A stretch of 7,963 bases of DNA from Chloroflexota bacterium (GTDB lineage: Bacteria; Chloroflexota; Limnocylindria; Limnocylindrales; CSP1-4), in NCBI GenBank assembly GCA_021777365.1, contig JAJYDP010000209.1, positions 1 to 7,963 on the forward strand. The letters run 5' to 3'. Below, piece after piece: positions 1 through 5,982 of this stretch. The first letter of the stretch is position 1; every line of letters starts with the position of its first letter. The notes under the pieces are model-generated. The model was not told where the DNA came from, made no database searches, and worked only from the letters and a program-made list of their open reading frames with translations. The position numbers were made by a program, and so were the translations under genes.

Positions 1-115
1 GGGGCTCGCGGAGGCGGGACAGTTCGCGGCGGAAGGCGCGGCCGTACACGCCGGCCCGGCGACGGGTAGGCCGGGCCAGCCGGTCGGCCAGGGAGCGCTC
101 GGTGCTGGCGATCAC
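1..115 (-). CDS. 5' end of an unidentified protein (runs off left edge)
   Basis: An open frame on the minus strand starts at GTG (115-113) and stays open to the window edge, giving 38 residues beginning VIASTERSLADRLARP. A GGAG ribosome-binding site sits about 7 bases before the GTG. The visible part is arginine-rich (about 10 Arg in 38 residues), with no recognisable domain, signal peptide or membrane segment. Divergent orientation from the M20 peptidase gene and a plausible upstream -10 (TACCAT) support a real gene. I do not recognise the family; too little is visible to name a function. Confidence 0.42.
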   Translation of the reverse strand, partial: MIASTERSLADRLARPTRRRAGVYGRAFRRELSRLREP

Positions 116-163
116 GTCGGTCTCCGCTGCTGGGCCGCGCGGTGGGTGCACCACGGCCGGCCG

Positions 164-169
164 ATGGTA
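164..169 (-). promoter_or_regulatory. Possible -10 box for the left-edge gene
   Basis: Read on the minus strand this is TACCAT, matching the TANNNT pattern of a -10 element, about 50 bases before the GTG start at 115. No convincing -35 is visible. It lies in the 125-base divergent spacer (116-240), which also holds a 10-bp palindrome (CGGCCGGCCG, 154-163) and a 6+6 inverted repeat with a 3-base loop (195-209). Either could be an operator, but short GC palindromes are expected by chance in DNA of this composition. Confidence 0.25.
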
Positions 170-228
170 GCGCGCGCCGGGAGGCCACGCGACCGCCGCC
201 CGTGGCGGCCGCGCGAGCCGTGCCTCGC

Positions 229-241
229 TAGACTCGGGCCA
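229..241 (+). promoter_or_regulatory. Leaderless-type promoter for the M20 peptidase
   Basis: TAGACT at 229-234 is followed after six bases by the ATG at 241. A -10 hexamer normally places the transcription start 6-7 bases downstream, so the mRNA would begin at or next to the start codon. There is no Shine-Dalgarno sequence before this ATG, in contrast to most other genes here, which fits a leaderless transcript. No -35 is recognisable. The arrangement is seen directly; transcription from it is inferred. Confidence 0.5.
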
Positions 242-1482
242 TGGAACTGACGACACCGGGCAGCAGCCCGGATCCCTGGCTGCATCGGCTGCGCGAGCAG
301 GTCTCGGCCGAGCTGGCCGCCTACCTCGCGGACCTCGCGACTCTGGTGGGCATCGACTCCGGGTCCTACACGAAACCGGGCGTGGACCGGGTCGGCGGCT
401 GGATGGCCGACGCCCTGCGGGACCTGGGTGGTGGCATCGAGGTGGTGCCGAACCCGGAGCTCGGCGACACGGTGGTCGCAACGTTTCACGGGCGCGGCAC
501 CGCCCGGATCCTGGTGATCGGCCACACCGACACCGTCTTCGACCCGGGGACCGCGGCGGAGCGCCCGTTCCTGGTGGAGGCGGGGCGCGCCCACGGGCCG
601 GGCGTGTGCGACATGAAGTCCGGGCTGCTGGCCGGCGTGTACGCCCTGCGCGCCCTGCGCGCCCTCGAGCCCGGGATCCAGCCCTGGCTTCCCTGCGCCA
701 CGCTCACGTTCGTGGCCAATCCCGACGAGGAGATCGGGTCTCCGGCCAGCACCCCGGTGATCCGCTCCCTGGCCGCCGGGCATGATGCCGCGCTCGTGCT
801 GGAGAACGCCCGCGCCAACGGCGACATCGTCGCCGCGCGGAAGGGCAACCTGTCGCTGGTCCTGCACCTCCGGGGGCGCGCCGCGCACGCGGGCGTCGAG
901 CCGGAGAAGGGCCGGAGCGCGGTCCTCGAGGCGGCCCACAAGACCGTCGCCCTGCACGCGCTGAACGGGCGCTGGCCGGCGGTGACCTGCAACGTGGGCG
1001 TGGTGCGCGGCGGGACGCGCCCCAACGTCGTGGCCGAGGAGGCACTCCTCGAAGTCGACGTGCGATCGCCGTCGCGGGCCGACCTCGAGGCGGCTGAGGC
1101 GGCGGTGCGCGAGATCGCGGCCGGGTCCACGGTCCCCGGCGTCGAATGCGAGGTGGAGCTCCGCGGCCGGCACTGGCCCATGGAGCGCACGGCCGCGGCG
1201 GAGGCCCTGGCGGCCACCGCGGCCGGGATCGCCGGCCGGCTCGGCTTCCCGTTGCGGGGCGCGTCCACGGGCGGGGCGTCGGACGCCAACACCACCGCCG
1301 GGGAGGGACTGCCGTCGCTCGACGGTCTCGGGCCGATCGGCGGCCTCGATCATTCGCCCGACGAGTACGTGGAGGTGGACTCCATCGTCCCGCGCGTGAC
1401 GCTGCTGGCCGCGCTCATCCGGGCGATCGGGGAGGGGGCCGTGCCGCTCCGTGCGGCGGACGGGGAGCCCGGGGGACGCTGA
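241..1482 (+). CDS. M20-family metallopeptidase, glutamate carboxypeptidase (CPG2) type
   Basis: A 413-residue di-zinc exopeptidase of the M20 family, whose CPG2-type members release C-terminal glutamate from folates or related peptides. The metal and catalytic set is complete: His95 and Asp97 in GHTDTVF, Asp124 in GVCDMKSG, catalytic Glu163 and ligand Glu164 in NPDEEIGS, Glu188 in LVLENA, and His371 in GLDHSPDE. His216 in AAHAG marks the inserted dimerisation lid domain (roughly residues 195-310). There is no signal peptide, so it should be cytoplasmic. Full family length is present; the last ~15 residues are a low-complexity tail. The start was chosen because ATG 241 sits six bases after a -10-like TAGACT and no Shine-Dalgarno site is seen. 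The substrate is not settled by sequence: other peptidases and N-acyl-amino-acid hydrolases share this fold, so folate/glutamate specificity is only the best guess. Confidence 0.88.
   Translation: MELTTPGSSPDPWLHRLREQVSAELAAYLADLATLVGIDSGSYTKPGVDRVGGWMADALRDLGGGIEVVPNPELGDTVVATFHGRGTARILVIGHTDTVFDPGTAAERPFLVEAGRAHGPGVCDMKSGLLAGVYALRALRALEPGIQPWLPCATLTFVANPDEEIGSPASTPVIRSLAAGHDAALVLENARANGDIVAARKGNLSLVLHLRGRAAHAGVEPEKGRSAVLEAAHKTVALHALNGRWPAVTCNVGVVRGGTRPNVVAEEALLEVDVRSPSRADLEAAEAAVREIAAGSTVPGVECEVELRGRHWPMERTAAAEALAATAAGIAGRLGFPLRGASTGGASDANTTAGEGLPSLDGLGPIGGLDHSPDEYVEVDSIVPRVTLLAALIRAIGEGAVPLRAADGEPGGR
642..668 (+). repeat. Three in-frame 9-bp tandem repeats inside the M20 gene
   Basis: CGCCCTGCG occurs twice in a row and a third copy differs at its end, encoding Ala-Leu-Arg, Ala-Leu-Arg, Ala-Leu-Glu in the helix following the GVCDMKSG metal motif. 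The repeat is in phase, so copy-number change would lengthen or shorten a helix by three residues without a frameshift. Probably simple slippage history. Confidence 0.5.
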
Positions 1483-1489
1483 GCGGTCG

Positions 1490-1509
1490 CCCCGGTCAGG
1501 ACGCCGGGG
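1490..1509. terminator. Bidirectional terminator-like hairpin between convergent genes
   Basis: CCCCGG (1490-1495) and CCGGGG (1504-1509) form a perfect 6-bp stem with an 8-base loop in the 38-base gap between the M20 stop codon and the stop codon of the minus-strand small gene. A competing hairpin, CGGGG 1505-1509 with CCCCG 1515-1519, overlaps it. Neither strand has a run of T after the stem, so a classic intrinsic terminator is not proven; position between convergent genes is the main support. Confidence 0.4.
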
Positions 1510-1520
1510 AGCGGCCCCGT

Positions 1521-1799
1521 TCAGCGCAGGAACGACGCGCCGCAGTGGTCGCAGACGGCGTAGATGGCGTGGCGATCCCGCGCATAGCCCGCCACGTGGA
1601 GGCGTCCGGCGCCCTTGTCCGCGGGGCACGCCCAGACCCACCAGAGCTCGTCGCGCGCGGCCGGCGGCAGCGGCGAGGCCTCGGCCGCGACGCGATCGCG
1701 CAGCCCGTCGAACGCGCCCAGCGCCTGCTCGACCGCCGCCGCCCGGTCGGGCTCGGTCTCTCGCGAATACGGGTAGTTCTGCCCGATGTTCGAGCTCAC
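1521..1799 (-). CDS. Small Cys/His protein of unknown function (92 aa)
   Basis: GTG at 1799-1797 is preceded by an excellent Shine-Dalgarno sequence, GGAGGAG, seven bases upstream, and the frame ends at TGA 1521. The start therefore cuts a much longer GC-driven open frame down to 92 residues. The N-terminal part (about 15-50) is probably helical and acidic. The C-terminal half has a Trp-rich stretch (ELWWVWACP, residues 51-59), then His68, His77 and a terminal CDHCG (Cys83, Cys86). Cys58, Cys83 and Cys86 with one histidine could make a single zinc site of rubredoxin-knuckle or zinc-ribbon kind, though only one CxxC is present. There is no signal peptide or membrane segment. I do not recognise the family. 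It has its own candidate promoter, so it need not be co-transcribed with the transpeptidase gene behind it. Confidence 0.72.
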   Translation of the reverse strand: MSSNIGQNYPYSRETEPDRAAAVEQALGAFDGLRDRVAAEASPLPPAARDELWWVWACPADKGAGRLHVAGYARDRHAIYAVCDHCGASFLR

Positions 1800-1900
1800 G
1801 CGACGACTCCTCCGGGTGCTGTGGGAGGCGGGAGGGCGGGCCAGCCGGCCTGGATGGCCAGCCGCGGAGGTTGTGAGCGCGGCGCGACCGGCCGACCGAG

Positions 1901-1906
1901 AGTATA
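1901..1906 (-). promoter_or_regulatory. -10 box for the small Cys/His gene
   Basis: On the minus strand this reads TATACT, one base from the TATAAT consensus and conspicuous in such GC-rich surroundings. It would start a transcript near 1894 with about 95 bases of leader before the GTG at 1799. No good -35 is seen 16-18 bases upstream. The leader is GC-rich; I saw no conserved riboswitch-like arrangement in it. Confidence 0.42.
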
Positions 1907-1925
1907 GCGAGGCACCGTCCCGGGA

Positions 1926-1938
1926 CCCCCACCGGGGG
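1926..1938 (-). terminator. Hairpin just after the transpeptidase stop codon
   Basis: CCCCC (1926-1930) pairs with GGGGG (1934-1938) across a 3-base loop, five bases past the TGA of the minus-strand transpeptidase gene (1945-1943). It could end that transcript before the small gene's own promoter at 1901-1906. There is no T-run on the minus strand, so this is a weak call. Confidence 0.3.
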
Positions 1939-1942
1939 CCGG

Positions 1943-3613
1943 TCACCAGGCCCCGGGCAGCCCCTCCGAGCGGGGATCGGTGCTCGCCTCGTATGAGACC
2001 GGCACGTCGCCCGCGGCTCCCCACTGCACGGCGATCGCGTGCTGATGCCCGAAGCTGCTCGAGAGCGGCGGCGTCCACGCCACCGCGTGGCCCATGGCCG
2101 CCAGCGCTTCCCCGACCTCGGGGCGGATGCCCCCCTCCAGCCGGGTGACCGACGGGGGCTGGTAGTGGCCGTCCGCGTCCGCGGCGAAGCGGGGCGCCGC
2201 CACCGCGTCCGCGATCGGCCGCCCGCCGTCCACCACGGCCGAGACGAACTGCGCGAAGACCTGGGGCTGGATCTCGCCGCCCATCGAGCCATGGACGATC
2301 CACGGCCGGCCGTCCCGGAAGAGCATCCCCGGCGTCAGCGTGTGCATCGTGCGCTTGCGCGGCGCCAGCGCGTTGGGGTGCCGCGGGTCCAGCGAGAAGA
2401 ACGACCCGCGGTTCTGGTAGGCGATGCCGGTCTCCGGGTCCACGAGCCCCGAGCCGAAGCCCGCGTAGTTGGACTGCAGCAGGCTCACCAGTCCGCCCCG
2501 GTCGTCCGCCGCCGCCAGGTAGACGGTGCCACCGCCGCGCGGGACGGCCAGCGGCATCGGCGGGGTGACCCGACCGGGATCGATCCGGCGGGCGAGCGCG
2601 GTGGCATGTGCCGGGTCGAGCAGCATCGCGAGCGCTGCGTCCGCCATGGCGTCCGGGTCGGTCAGGAAGGCGTCGCGGTCTGCCAGGGTGAGCCGTGCCG
2701 CCTCCAGCACCAGGTGCGTCCAGGCCGGGTCGGTGACGCCGGACGCCCCGAACGCGGACGCGGCGGGCGGGTCGAACGACCCGAGCACCTGCAGCAGCTC
2801 GAGCGCGACCGCCCCCGAGCTGTTCGGCGGGTGCGAGGCGGCCTCGACTCCCCGGTAGCCGGCGCGGATCGGGTCCGCCCAGGTGGAACGGTGTTCGGCG
2901 AAGTCGACCGATCGGAGCGGCGATCCCGACGCCTCCAGGAACTCGGCTGCACGCCGCGCGAGGGCACCCTCGTAGGCGTCGTCGGGGCCCTCGGCGGCCA
3001 GTCGGCGCAGGGTCCCGGCGAGCGCCGGCAGCGACACCCGCTCGCCCGGTCGCCAGGGACGCCCGTGCGGGCGGAACACCGCGGCCCACCCGGAGTCGGT
3101 GCCGAAGATGGCGGCGGAGCGCTCGATCGCGGCGCTCCACCCGGCTGTCGCGGCGAAGCCGTCCGCGAGCTCGATCGCCGGTGCGAACAGCGTGGCCCAG
3201 GGCAGCCGGCCGTGCCGCCGGTGCGCGTCGCCCCAGGAACGGACGGCGCCGGGCACCGTGACTGTCCACGGGCCGCGCAGGGGCATCGACTCGAGGCCGG
3301 CGCTCCGCGCGGCCTCGAGCGTGGCGCCCGCGGCGGATCGTCCGCTGCCGTTCAGGGCCTCCAGGTCGGTCTGCGGCGTCCAGATCAGCCAGAACGCGTC
3401 CCCGCCGAGGCCACACATGTGGCTGGTGACCACGGCCAGGGCCGCGTTGGTGGCGATGGCGGCGTCCACCGCGCTCCCGCCCGCCCGGAGCACCCCGAGG
3501 CCGGCTTCGCCCGCGAGCGCGTGCGGCGACACGACCGCCCCGCGGAGACCCCGGACGGCGACCGGCTGGACGAGTGGCTGGCGAGGGGAAGCGTCGGCGG
3601 AAGGCATGGTCAT
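1943..3613 (-). CDS. ggt: Gamma-glutamyltranspeptidase-family Ntn-hydrolase (YwrD-like branch)
   Basis: A 556-residue member of the gamma-glutamyltransferase family, which cleaves or transfers gamma-glutamyl groups of glutathione and related amides and matures by self-cleavage before a threonine. Visible family blocks: GAVVSPHALA (25-34), GGSAVDAAIATN (45-56), HMCGLGGDAF (65-74), LNGSGRSA (87-94), the processing site GGGTVYLAAAD with candidate nucleophile Thr363, SLLQSNYAGFGSG (377-389), QNRGSFF (400-406) and HGSMGGEIQPQ (441-451). The GSGR and GSMGG-x-x-QPQ versions are those of the YwrD-like/acylase branch, not the classical enzyme with REMAP and PGG motifs. No signal peptide is present, unlike exported GGTs, so cytoplasmic location is inferred. 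The start is ATG 3613-3611, inside an inverted repeat; ATG 3607 two codons later is an alternative. No Shine-Dalgarno is seen. The true substrate could be a gamma-glutamyl amide other than glutathione, or an acyl side chain. Confidence 0.87.
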   Translation of the reverse strand: MTMPSADASPRQPLVQPVAVRGLRGAVVSPHALAGEAGLGVLRAGGSAVDAAIATNAALAVVTSHMCGLGGDAFWLIWTPQTDLEALNGSGRSAAGATLEAARSAGLESMPLRGPWTVTVPGAVRSWGDAHRRHGRLPWATLFAPAIELADGFAATAGWSAAIERSAAIFGTDSGWAAVFRPHGRPWRPGERVSLPALAGTLRRLAAEGPDDAYEGALARRAAEFLEASGSPLRSVDFAEHRSTWADPIRAGYRGVEAASHPPNSSGAVALELLQVLGSFDPPAASAFGASGVTDPAWTHLVLEAARLTLADRDAFLTDPDAMADAALAMLLDPAHATALARRIDPGRVTPPMPLAVPRGGGTVYLAAADDRGGLVSLLQSNYAGFGSGLVDPETGIAYQNRGSFFSLDPRHPNALAPRKRTMHTLTPGMLFRDGRPWIVHGSMGGEIQPQVFAQFVSAVVDGGRPIADAVAAPRFAADADGHYQPPSVTRLEGGIRPEVGEALAAMGHAVAWTPPLSSSFGHQHAIAVQWGAAGDVPVSYEASTDPRSEGLPGAW

Positions 3614-3642
3614 GCGGCGGATTGTCGGACATCCGCCGCATG
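3611..3642. promoter_or_regulatory. Perfect 12+12-bp inverted repeat over the ggt start codon (candidate operator)
   Basis: CATGCGGCGGAT (3611-3622) and ATCCGCCGCATG (3631-3642) are exact reverse complements separated by eight bases. The left arm contains the start codon of the minus-strand transpeptidase gene, and the repeat also covers GACAAT (minus strand, 3626-3621), seven bases before that ATG and a possible -10 of a leaderless promoter. The repeat could be a binding site for a dimeric repressor, or it could fold in the mRNA into a hairpin that hides the start codon. Its centre lies about 68 bases before the predicted start of the opposite transcript, a place where activators often bind. 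The repeat is seen directly; its role is inferred. Confidence 0.6.
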
Positions 3643-3682
3643 GGCGCCGTGGGCAGCGCCGGGACTCCCGGAGACGTTCCCG

Positions 3683-3688
3683 TACAAT
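3683..3688 (+). promoter_or_regulatory. -10 box for the MetE-like operon
   Basis: TACAAT is a near-consensus -10 hexamer, with a predicted transcript start near 3695 and a leader of about 27 bases carrying AGGAG (3712-3716) five bases before the ATG at 3722. The -35 region is poor. A 5-bp hairpin or palindrome (CCGGG, ACT, CCCGG; 3659-3671) covers the place where a -35 would be, suggesting either an operator or activator dependence. Confidence 0.5.
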
Positions 3689-3721
3689 CGCCCGGTCGTC
3701 CGCCGTCGCCCAGGAGTCCGC

Positions 3722-4864
3722 ATGTTCGCCACGCTCGTCGGTGCCTACCCGCGCACGCCGCTTCCAGGAGAGCCCTTCCGGCTGCGTGCCGCCCACGCCC
3801 GGCTGGAGCGCGGCGAGATCGACGACGCCGCGTTCCGCGAGACGCAGGACGAGCTGGTCCGCGAGGTGATGGCGGAGCAGATGGACGCCGGCCTGGAGCT
3901 CCTCACCGACGGCCAGGTCCGCTGGGAGGACCAGCAGACGGCGGTCGCTCGGGGGCTCGCCGGGTTCGAGATCACGGGGCTCCTGCGCTACTTCGACACC
4001 AACACCTACTTCCGCCAGCCGCGTGCCGCGGAGGAGCCCCGCTGGGAACGCCCCGTCACGGTCGACGACTGGCGCTTCGCGCAGGAGACGGCGGCGCTGC
4101 TCGCCGCGGAGCGCGGGACGGCCGCTCCGCCGGTCAAGCAGTGCCTGGTCGGGCCCTACACCCTGGGGCGTCTCTCGGACGCGGGGACCGTGGGGCGCGA
4201 GCGGCTGACGCTGGCCCTCGCCGAGGCCGTGAACGCCGAGCTGCGCGCGCTGCATGCCGCCGGCACCCCGGTGATCCAGCTCGACGAGAACGCGCTGACG
4301 CTCATCGGGGCCGAGGACGACGCCGAACGCGCCCTGGCGGCCGAGGCACTCCGCCGCGCGACCGCGGGACTGGACGACGCCCACCTGTGCCTGTCGGTGA
4401 CGATGGGCGACGCCGTGGCGGCCGGCCCGGCACTGCTCTTCGATCTGCCGTTCCGAAGCTACCTGTTCGACCTGATAGCCGGGCCGGGCAACTGGGAGCT
4501 GATCGCCCAGGCGCCGCGCGAGCGCGGCATCGTGTGCGGCGTCGCGGACGCCCGCAACACGCGCCCGGACGACGAGCCGGTGATGATCTGGGCGGCCCAC
4601 TACGCGGCCTCCACCGGGTCGCGCGGGCTGGAGCGGGTCGCGCTCGCTCCCTCCACGAGCCTGGAGTACCTGCCCCGCGACCGTGCCAGGGCGAAGGTCC
4701 GGGCGCTCGGCGAGGCCGCCCGCAAGGCGGCCATCACGGACCCGGAGGAGCTCGCGAAGGTGATCGACCCACGCGCGGTCGACGCGCGGAGCGCCGCCCT
4801 CGGGTTCTACCAGCCGCCCTCCGAGCGACCGGGGGCTGCCGCACGGAGGAGGAGCCGGCCATGA
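3722..4864 (+). CDS. MetE-like (COG0620-type) protein with a degenerate zinc site
   Basis: A 380-residue TIM-barrel protein related to the C-terminal (core) domain of cobalamin-independent methionine synthase. Family landmarks: VGAYPR (6-11, where active members have VGSFP), LTDGQVRW (61-68), CLVGPYTLGR (141-150), IQLDEN (185-190, against QIDEP) and HLC (221-223). His221 and Cys223 match the first two zinc ligands of MetE. The position of the glutamate ligand reads FDLIAGPG (249-256) with Leu in place of Glu, and the usual DPDCGLKT loop reads APSTSLEYLP (309-318) with Thr312 where the final cysteine should be. Two of four ligands thus appear lost. AGGAG precedes ATG 3722 by five bases. It overlaps the next gene by ATGA, so the two proteins should be made in step. 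It may be a non-catalytic partner, echoing the metal-free N-terminal domain of full MetE, or an enzyme using another metal arrangement. Confidence 0.82.
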   Translation: MFATLVGAYPRTPLPGEPFRLRAAHARLERGEIDDAAFRETQDELVREVMAEQMDAGLELLTDGQVRWEDQQTAVARGLAGFEITGLLRYFDTNTYFRQPRAAEEPRWERPVTVDDWRFAQETAALLAAERGTAAPPVKQCLVGPYTLGRLSDAGTVGRERLTLALAEAVNAELRALHAAGTPVIQLDENALTLIGAEDDAERALAAEALRRATAGLDDAHLCLSVTMGDAVAAGPALLFDLPFRSYLFDLIAGPGNWELIAQAPRERGIVCGVADARNTRPDDEPVMIWAAHYAASTGSRGLERVALAPSTSLEYLPRDRARAKVRALGEAARKAAITDPEELAKVIDPRAVDARSAALGFYQPPSERPGAAARRRSRP

Positions 4865-5901
4865 GCAACGGACTCTGGACCACCTCGGTCGGATCGTTCC
4901 CCAAGCCGCCGGAGCTCGTGAAGGCCCGCGCCGAGCACGCCGCCGGGCGCCTGGGTGACGAGGAGCTGCACGCGCTCGAGCGGCGCGCCACGGAGGACTG
5001 GATCCGCTTCCAGGAGGAGCTCGGCGTCGACATCCTGGTCGACGGCGAGATGTACCGCGGGGACATGGCCACCTACTTCGCCGAGGAGATGGCCGGCTTC
5101 GAGATCGGCGGCCTGGTCCGCAGCTACGGCAACCGCTACTACCACAAGCCCATCGCCGTGGGTCCCGTGCGCCGCACGCACCCGATCACGGTCGAGGCGT
5201 GGCAATACGCCCAGTCGCTCACCGAGCGCCCGGTCAAGGGGATGCTGACGGGGCCCTACACCATCGCCGACTGGAGCTTCGACGAGCACTACGGCTCGCG
5301 CCGGGAGTTCGTCCTCGACCTGGCCAGGGCGATCCACGAGGAGGCGATGGACCTCGCCGCCGCCGGGGCGCGCTTCGTGCAGATCGACGAGCCCGCGGCG
5401 TCCGCGCGGATGGACGAGCTGCCGCTGGTGGCCGAGGCGATGGCGATCGTCACCGACGGGCTGGCGGCGCACGCCATCACGCACATCTGCTACGGCGACT
5501 TCATGCGCGCCTACCCGACCATGCTGGACATCCCCGTCGACCAGGTGGACCTGGAGATGGCGAACTCGGGCTACGACCTGCTGGAGCGGTTCCGCGACGT
5601 CCCCTTCACCAAGGCGATCGGCCTCGGCGTGGTGGACGTGCACAGCCACCGGATCGAATCGGTCGAGGAGGCCGCCGACGGGATCCGGCGGGCGCTCGAG
5701 GTCCTGCCGCCGGAGCGCATCTTCGTCGATCCCGACTGCGGGCTGAAGACGCGCACGGTCGAGGAGGCGAGGGAGAAGATGCGCGTGGTGGTGGAGGCCG
5801 CCCGACGGGTCCGCGCCGAGCGGGGGATCGGCGACGAGCTGCCGGCGGCCGGGCCCACCCCGGGCCGCACGCTGGGAGCTCCGCGCCCGGCCGGCGCATG
5901 A
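4861..5901 (+). CDS. Core MetE-like zinc-dependent thiol alkyltransferase
   Basis: A 346-residue single-barrel member of the cobalamin-independent methionine synthase family, lacking the N-terminal folate-binding half of full-length MetE (~750 residues). All expected zinc ligands are visible: His208 and Cys210 in THICYGDF, Glu232 in DLEMANSG, and Cys293 in DPDCGLKTR. TTSVGSFPKP (7-16), LVDGEMYRGD (59-68), MLTGPYTIADWS (128-139) and QIDEPA (174-179, homocysteine-contact region) are also typical. The reaction should be alkyl transfer to a thiol held on zinc, most simply homocysteine to methionine. The methyl donor is not readable, since core enzymes differ from folate-using MetE; epoxyalkane:coenzyme M transferase is a family alternative. 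GGAGGAGGAG (4845-4854) lies six bases before the ATG, which overlaps the upstream stop as ATGA. The final ~20 residues are Pro/Gly/Ala-rich. Neither an MesX (DUF1852) nor a corrinoid-protein gene is in the window. Confidence 0.87.
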   Translation: MSNGLWTTSVGSFPKPPELVKARAEHAAGRLGDEELHALERRATEDWIRFQEELGVDILVDGEMYRGDMATYFAEEMAGFEIGGLVRSYGNRYYHKPIAVGPVRRTHPITVEAWQYAQSLTERPVKGMLTGPYTIADWSFDEHYGSRREFVLDLARAIHEEAMDLAAAGARFVQIDEPAASARMDELPLVAEAMAIVTDGLAAHAITHICYGDFMRAYPTMLDIPVDQVDLEMANSGYDLLERFRDVPFTKAIGLGVVDVHSHRIESVEEAADGIRRALEVLPPERIFVDPDCGLKTRTVEEAREKMRVVVEAARRVRAERGIGDELPAAGPTPGRTLGAPRPAGA

Positions 5902-5975
5902 GGTCCGCCGACCCGGCGACGGCGACCCGGCGCGAAGCGCCCGGCTCGTGGTCGTCGCCCGTCCGGCTTCCGTGA
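5898..5975 (+). other. Possible 25-codon coupling mini-ORF
   Basis: ATG 5898 overlaps the stop codon of the core MetE-like gene as ATGA and opens 25 codons (MRSADPATATRREAPGSWSS, then VRLP and further) ending at TGA 5973-5975, eight bases before the GTG of the hydrolase gene. That hydrolase start has only a weak GAG before it. Re-initiating ribosomes could be handed along this short frame. No protein family is suggested and the peptide looks low-complexity, so it may be a chance frame in the 81-base gap. Confidence 0.22.
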
Positions 5976-5982
5976 GCGCCGC

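Noticed and set aside
112..2292. A 726-codon open frame on the minus strand.
   Set aside because: It is antisense to the well-supported M20 gene and overlaps the transpeptidase gene in another frame; the translation is Arg/Gly/Pro-rich noise typical of GC-rich shadows.
2039..3721. Extending the first MetE-like gene upstream in its open frame.
   Set aside because: That stretch is antisense to the transpeptidase gene; a ribosome site and -10 box mark ATG 3722, and the MetE-like homology begins there.
3614..4600. Extending the transpeptidase gene upstream to an ATG at 4600.
   Set aside because: The extra ~330 residues are antisense to the first MetE-like gene, show no family similarity, and GGT-family homology starts just after the ATG at 3613.
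3722..4864. Calling the first MetE-like gene a decayed pseudogene.
   Set aside because: The frame is intact with a good ribosome site and promoter, and the overlap with the next gene is exact, so ligand loss looks like specialisation and not decay.
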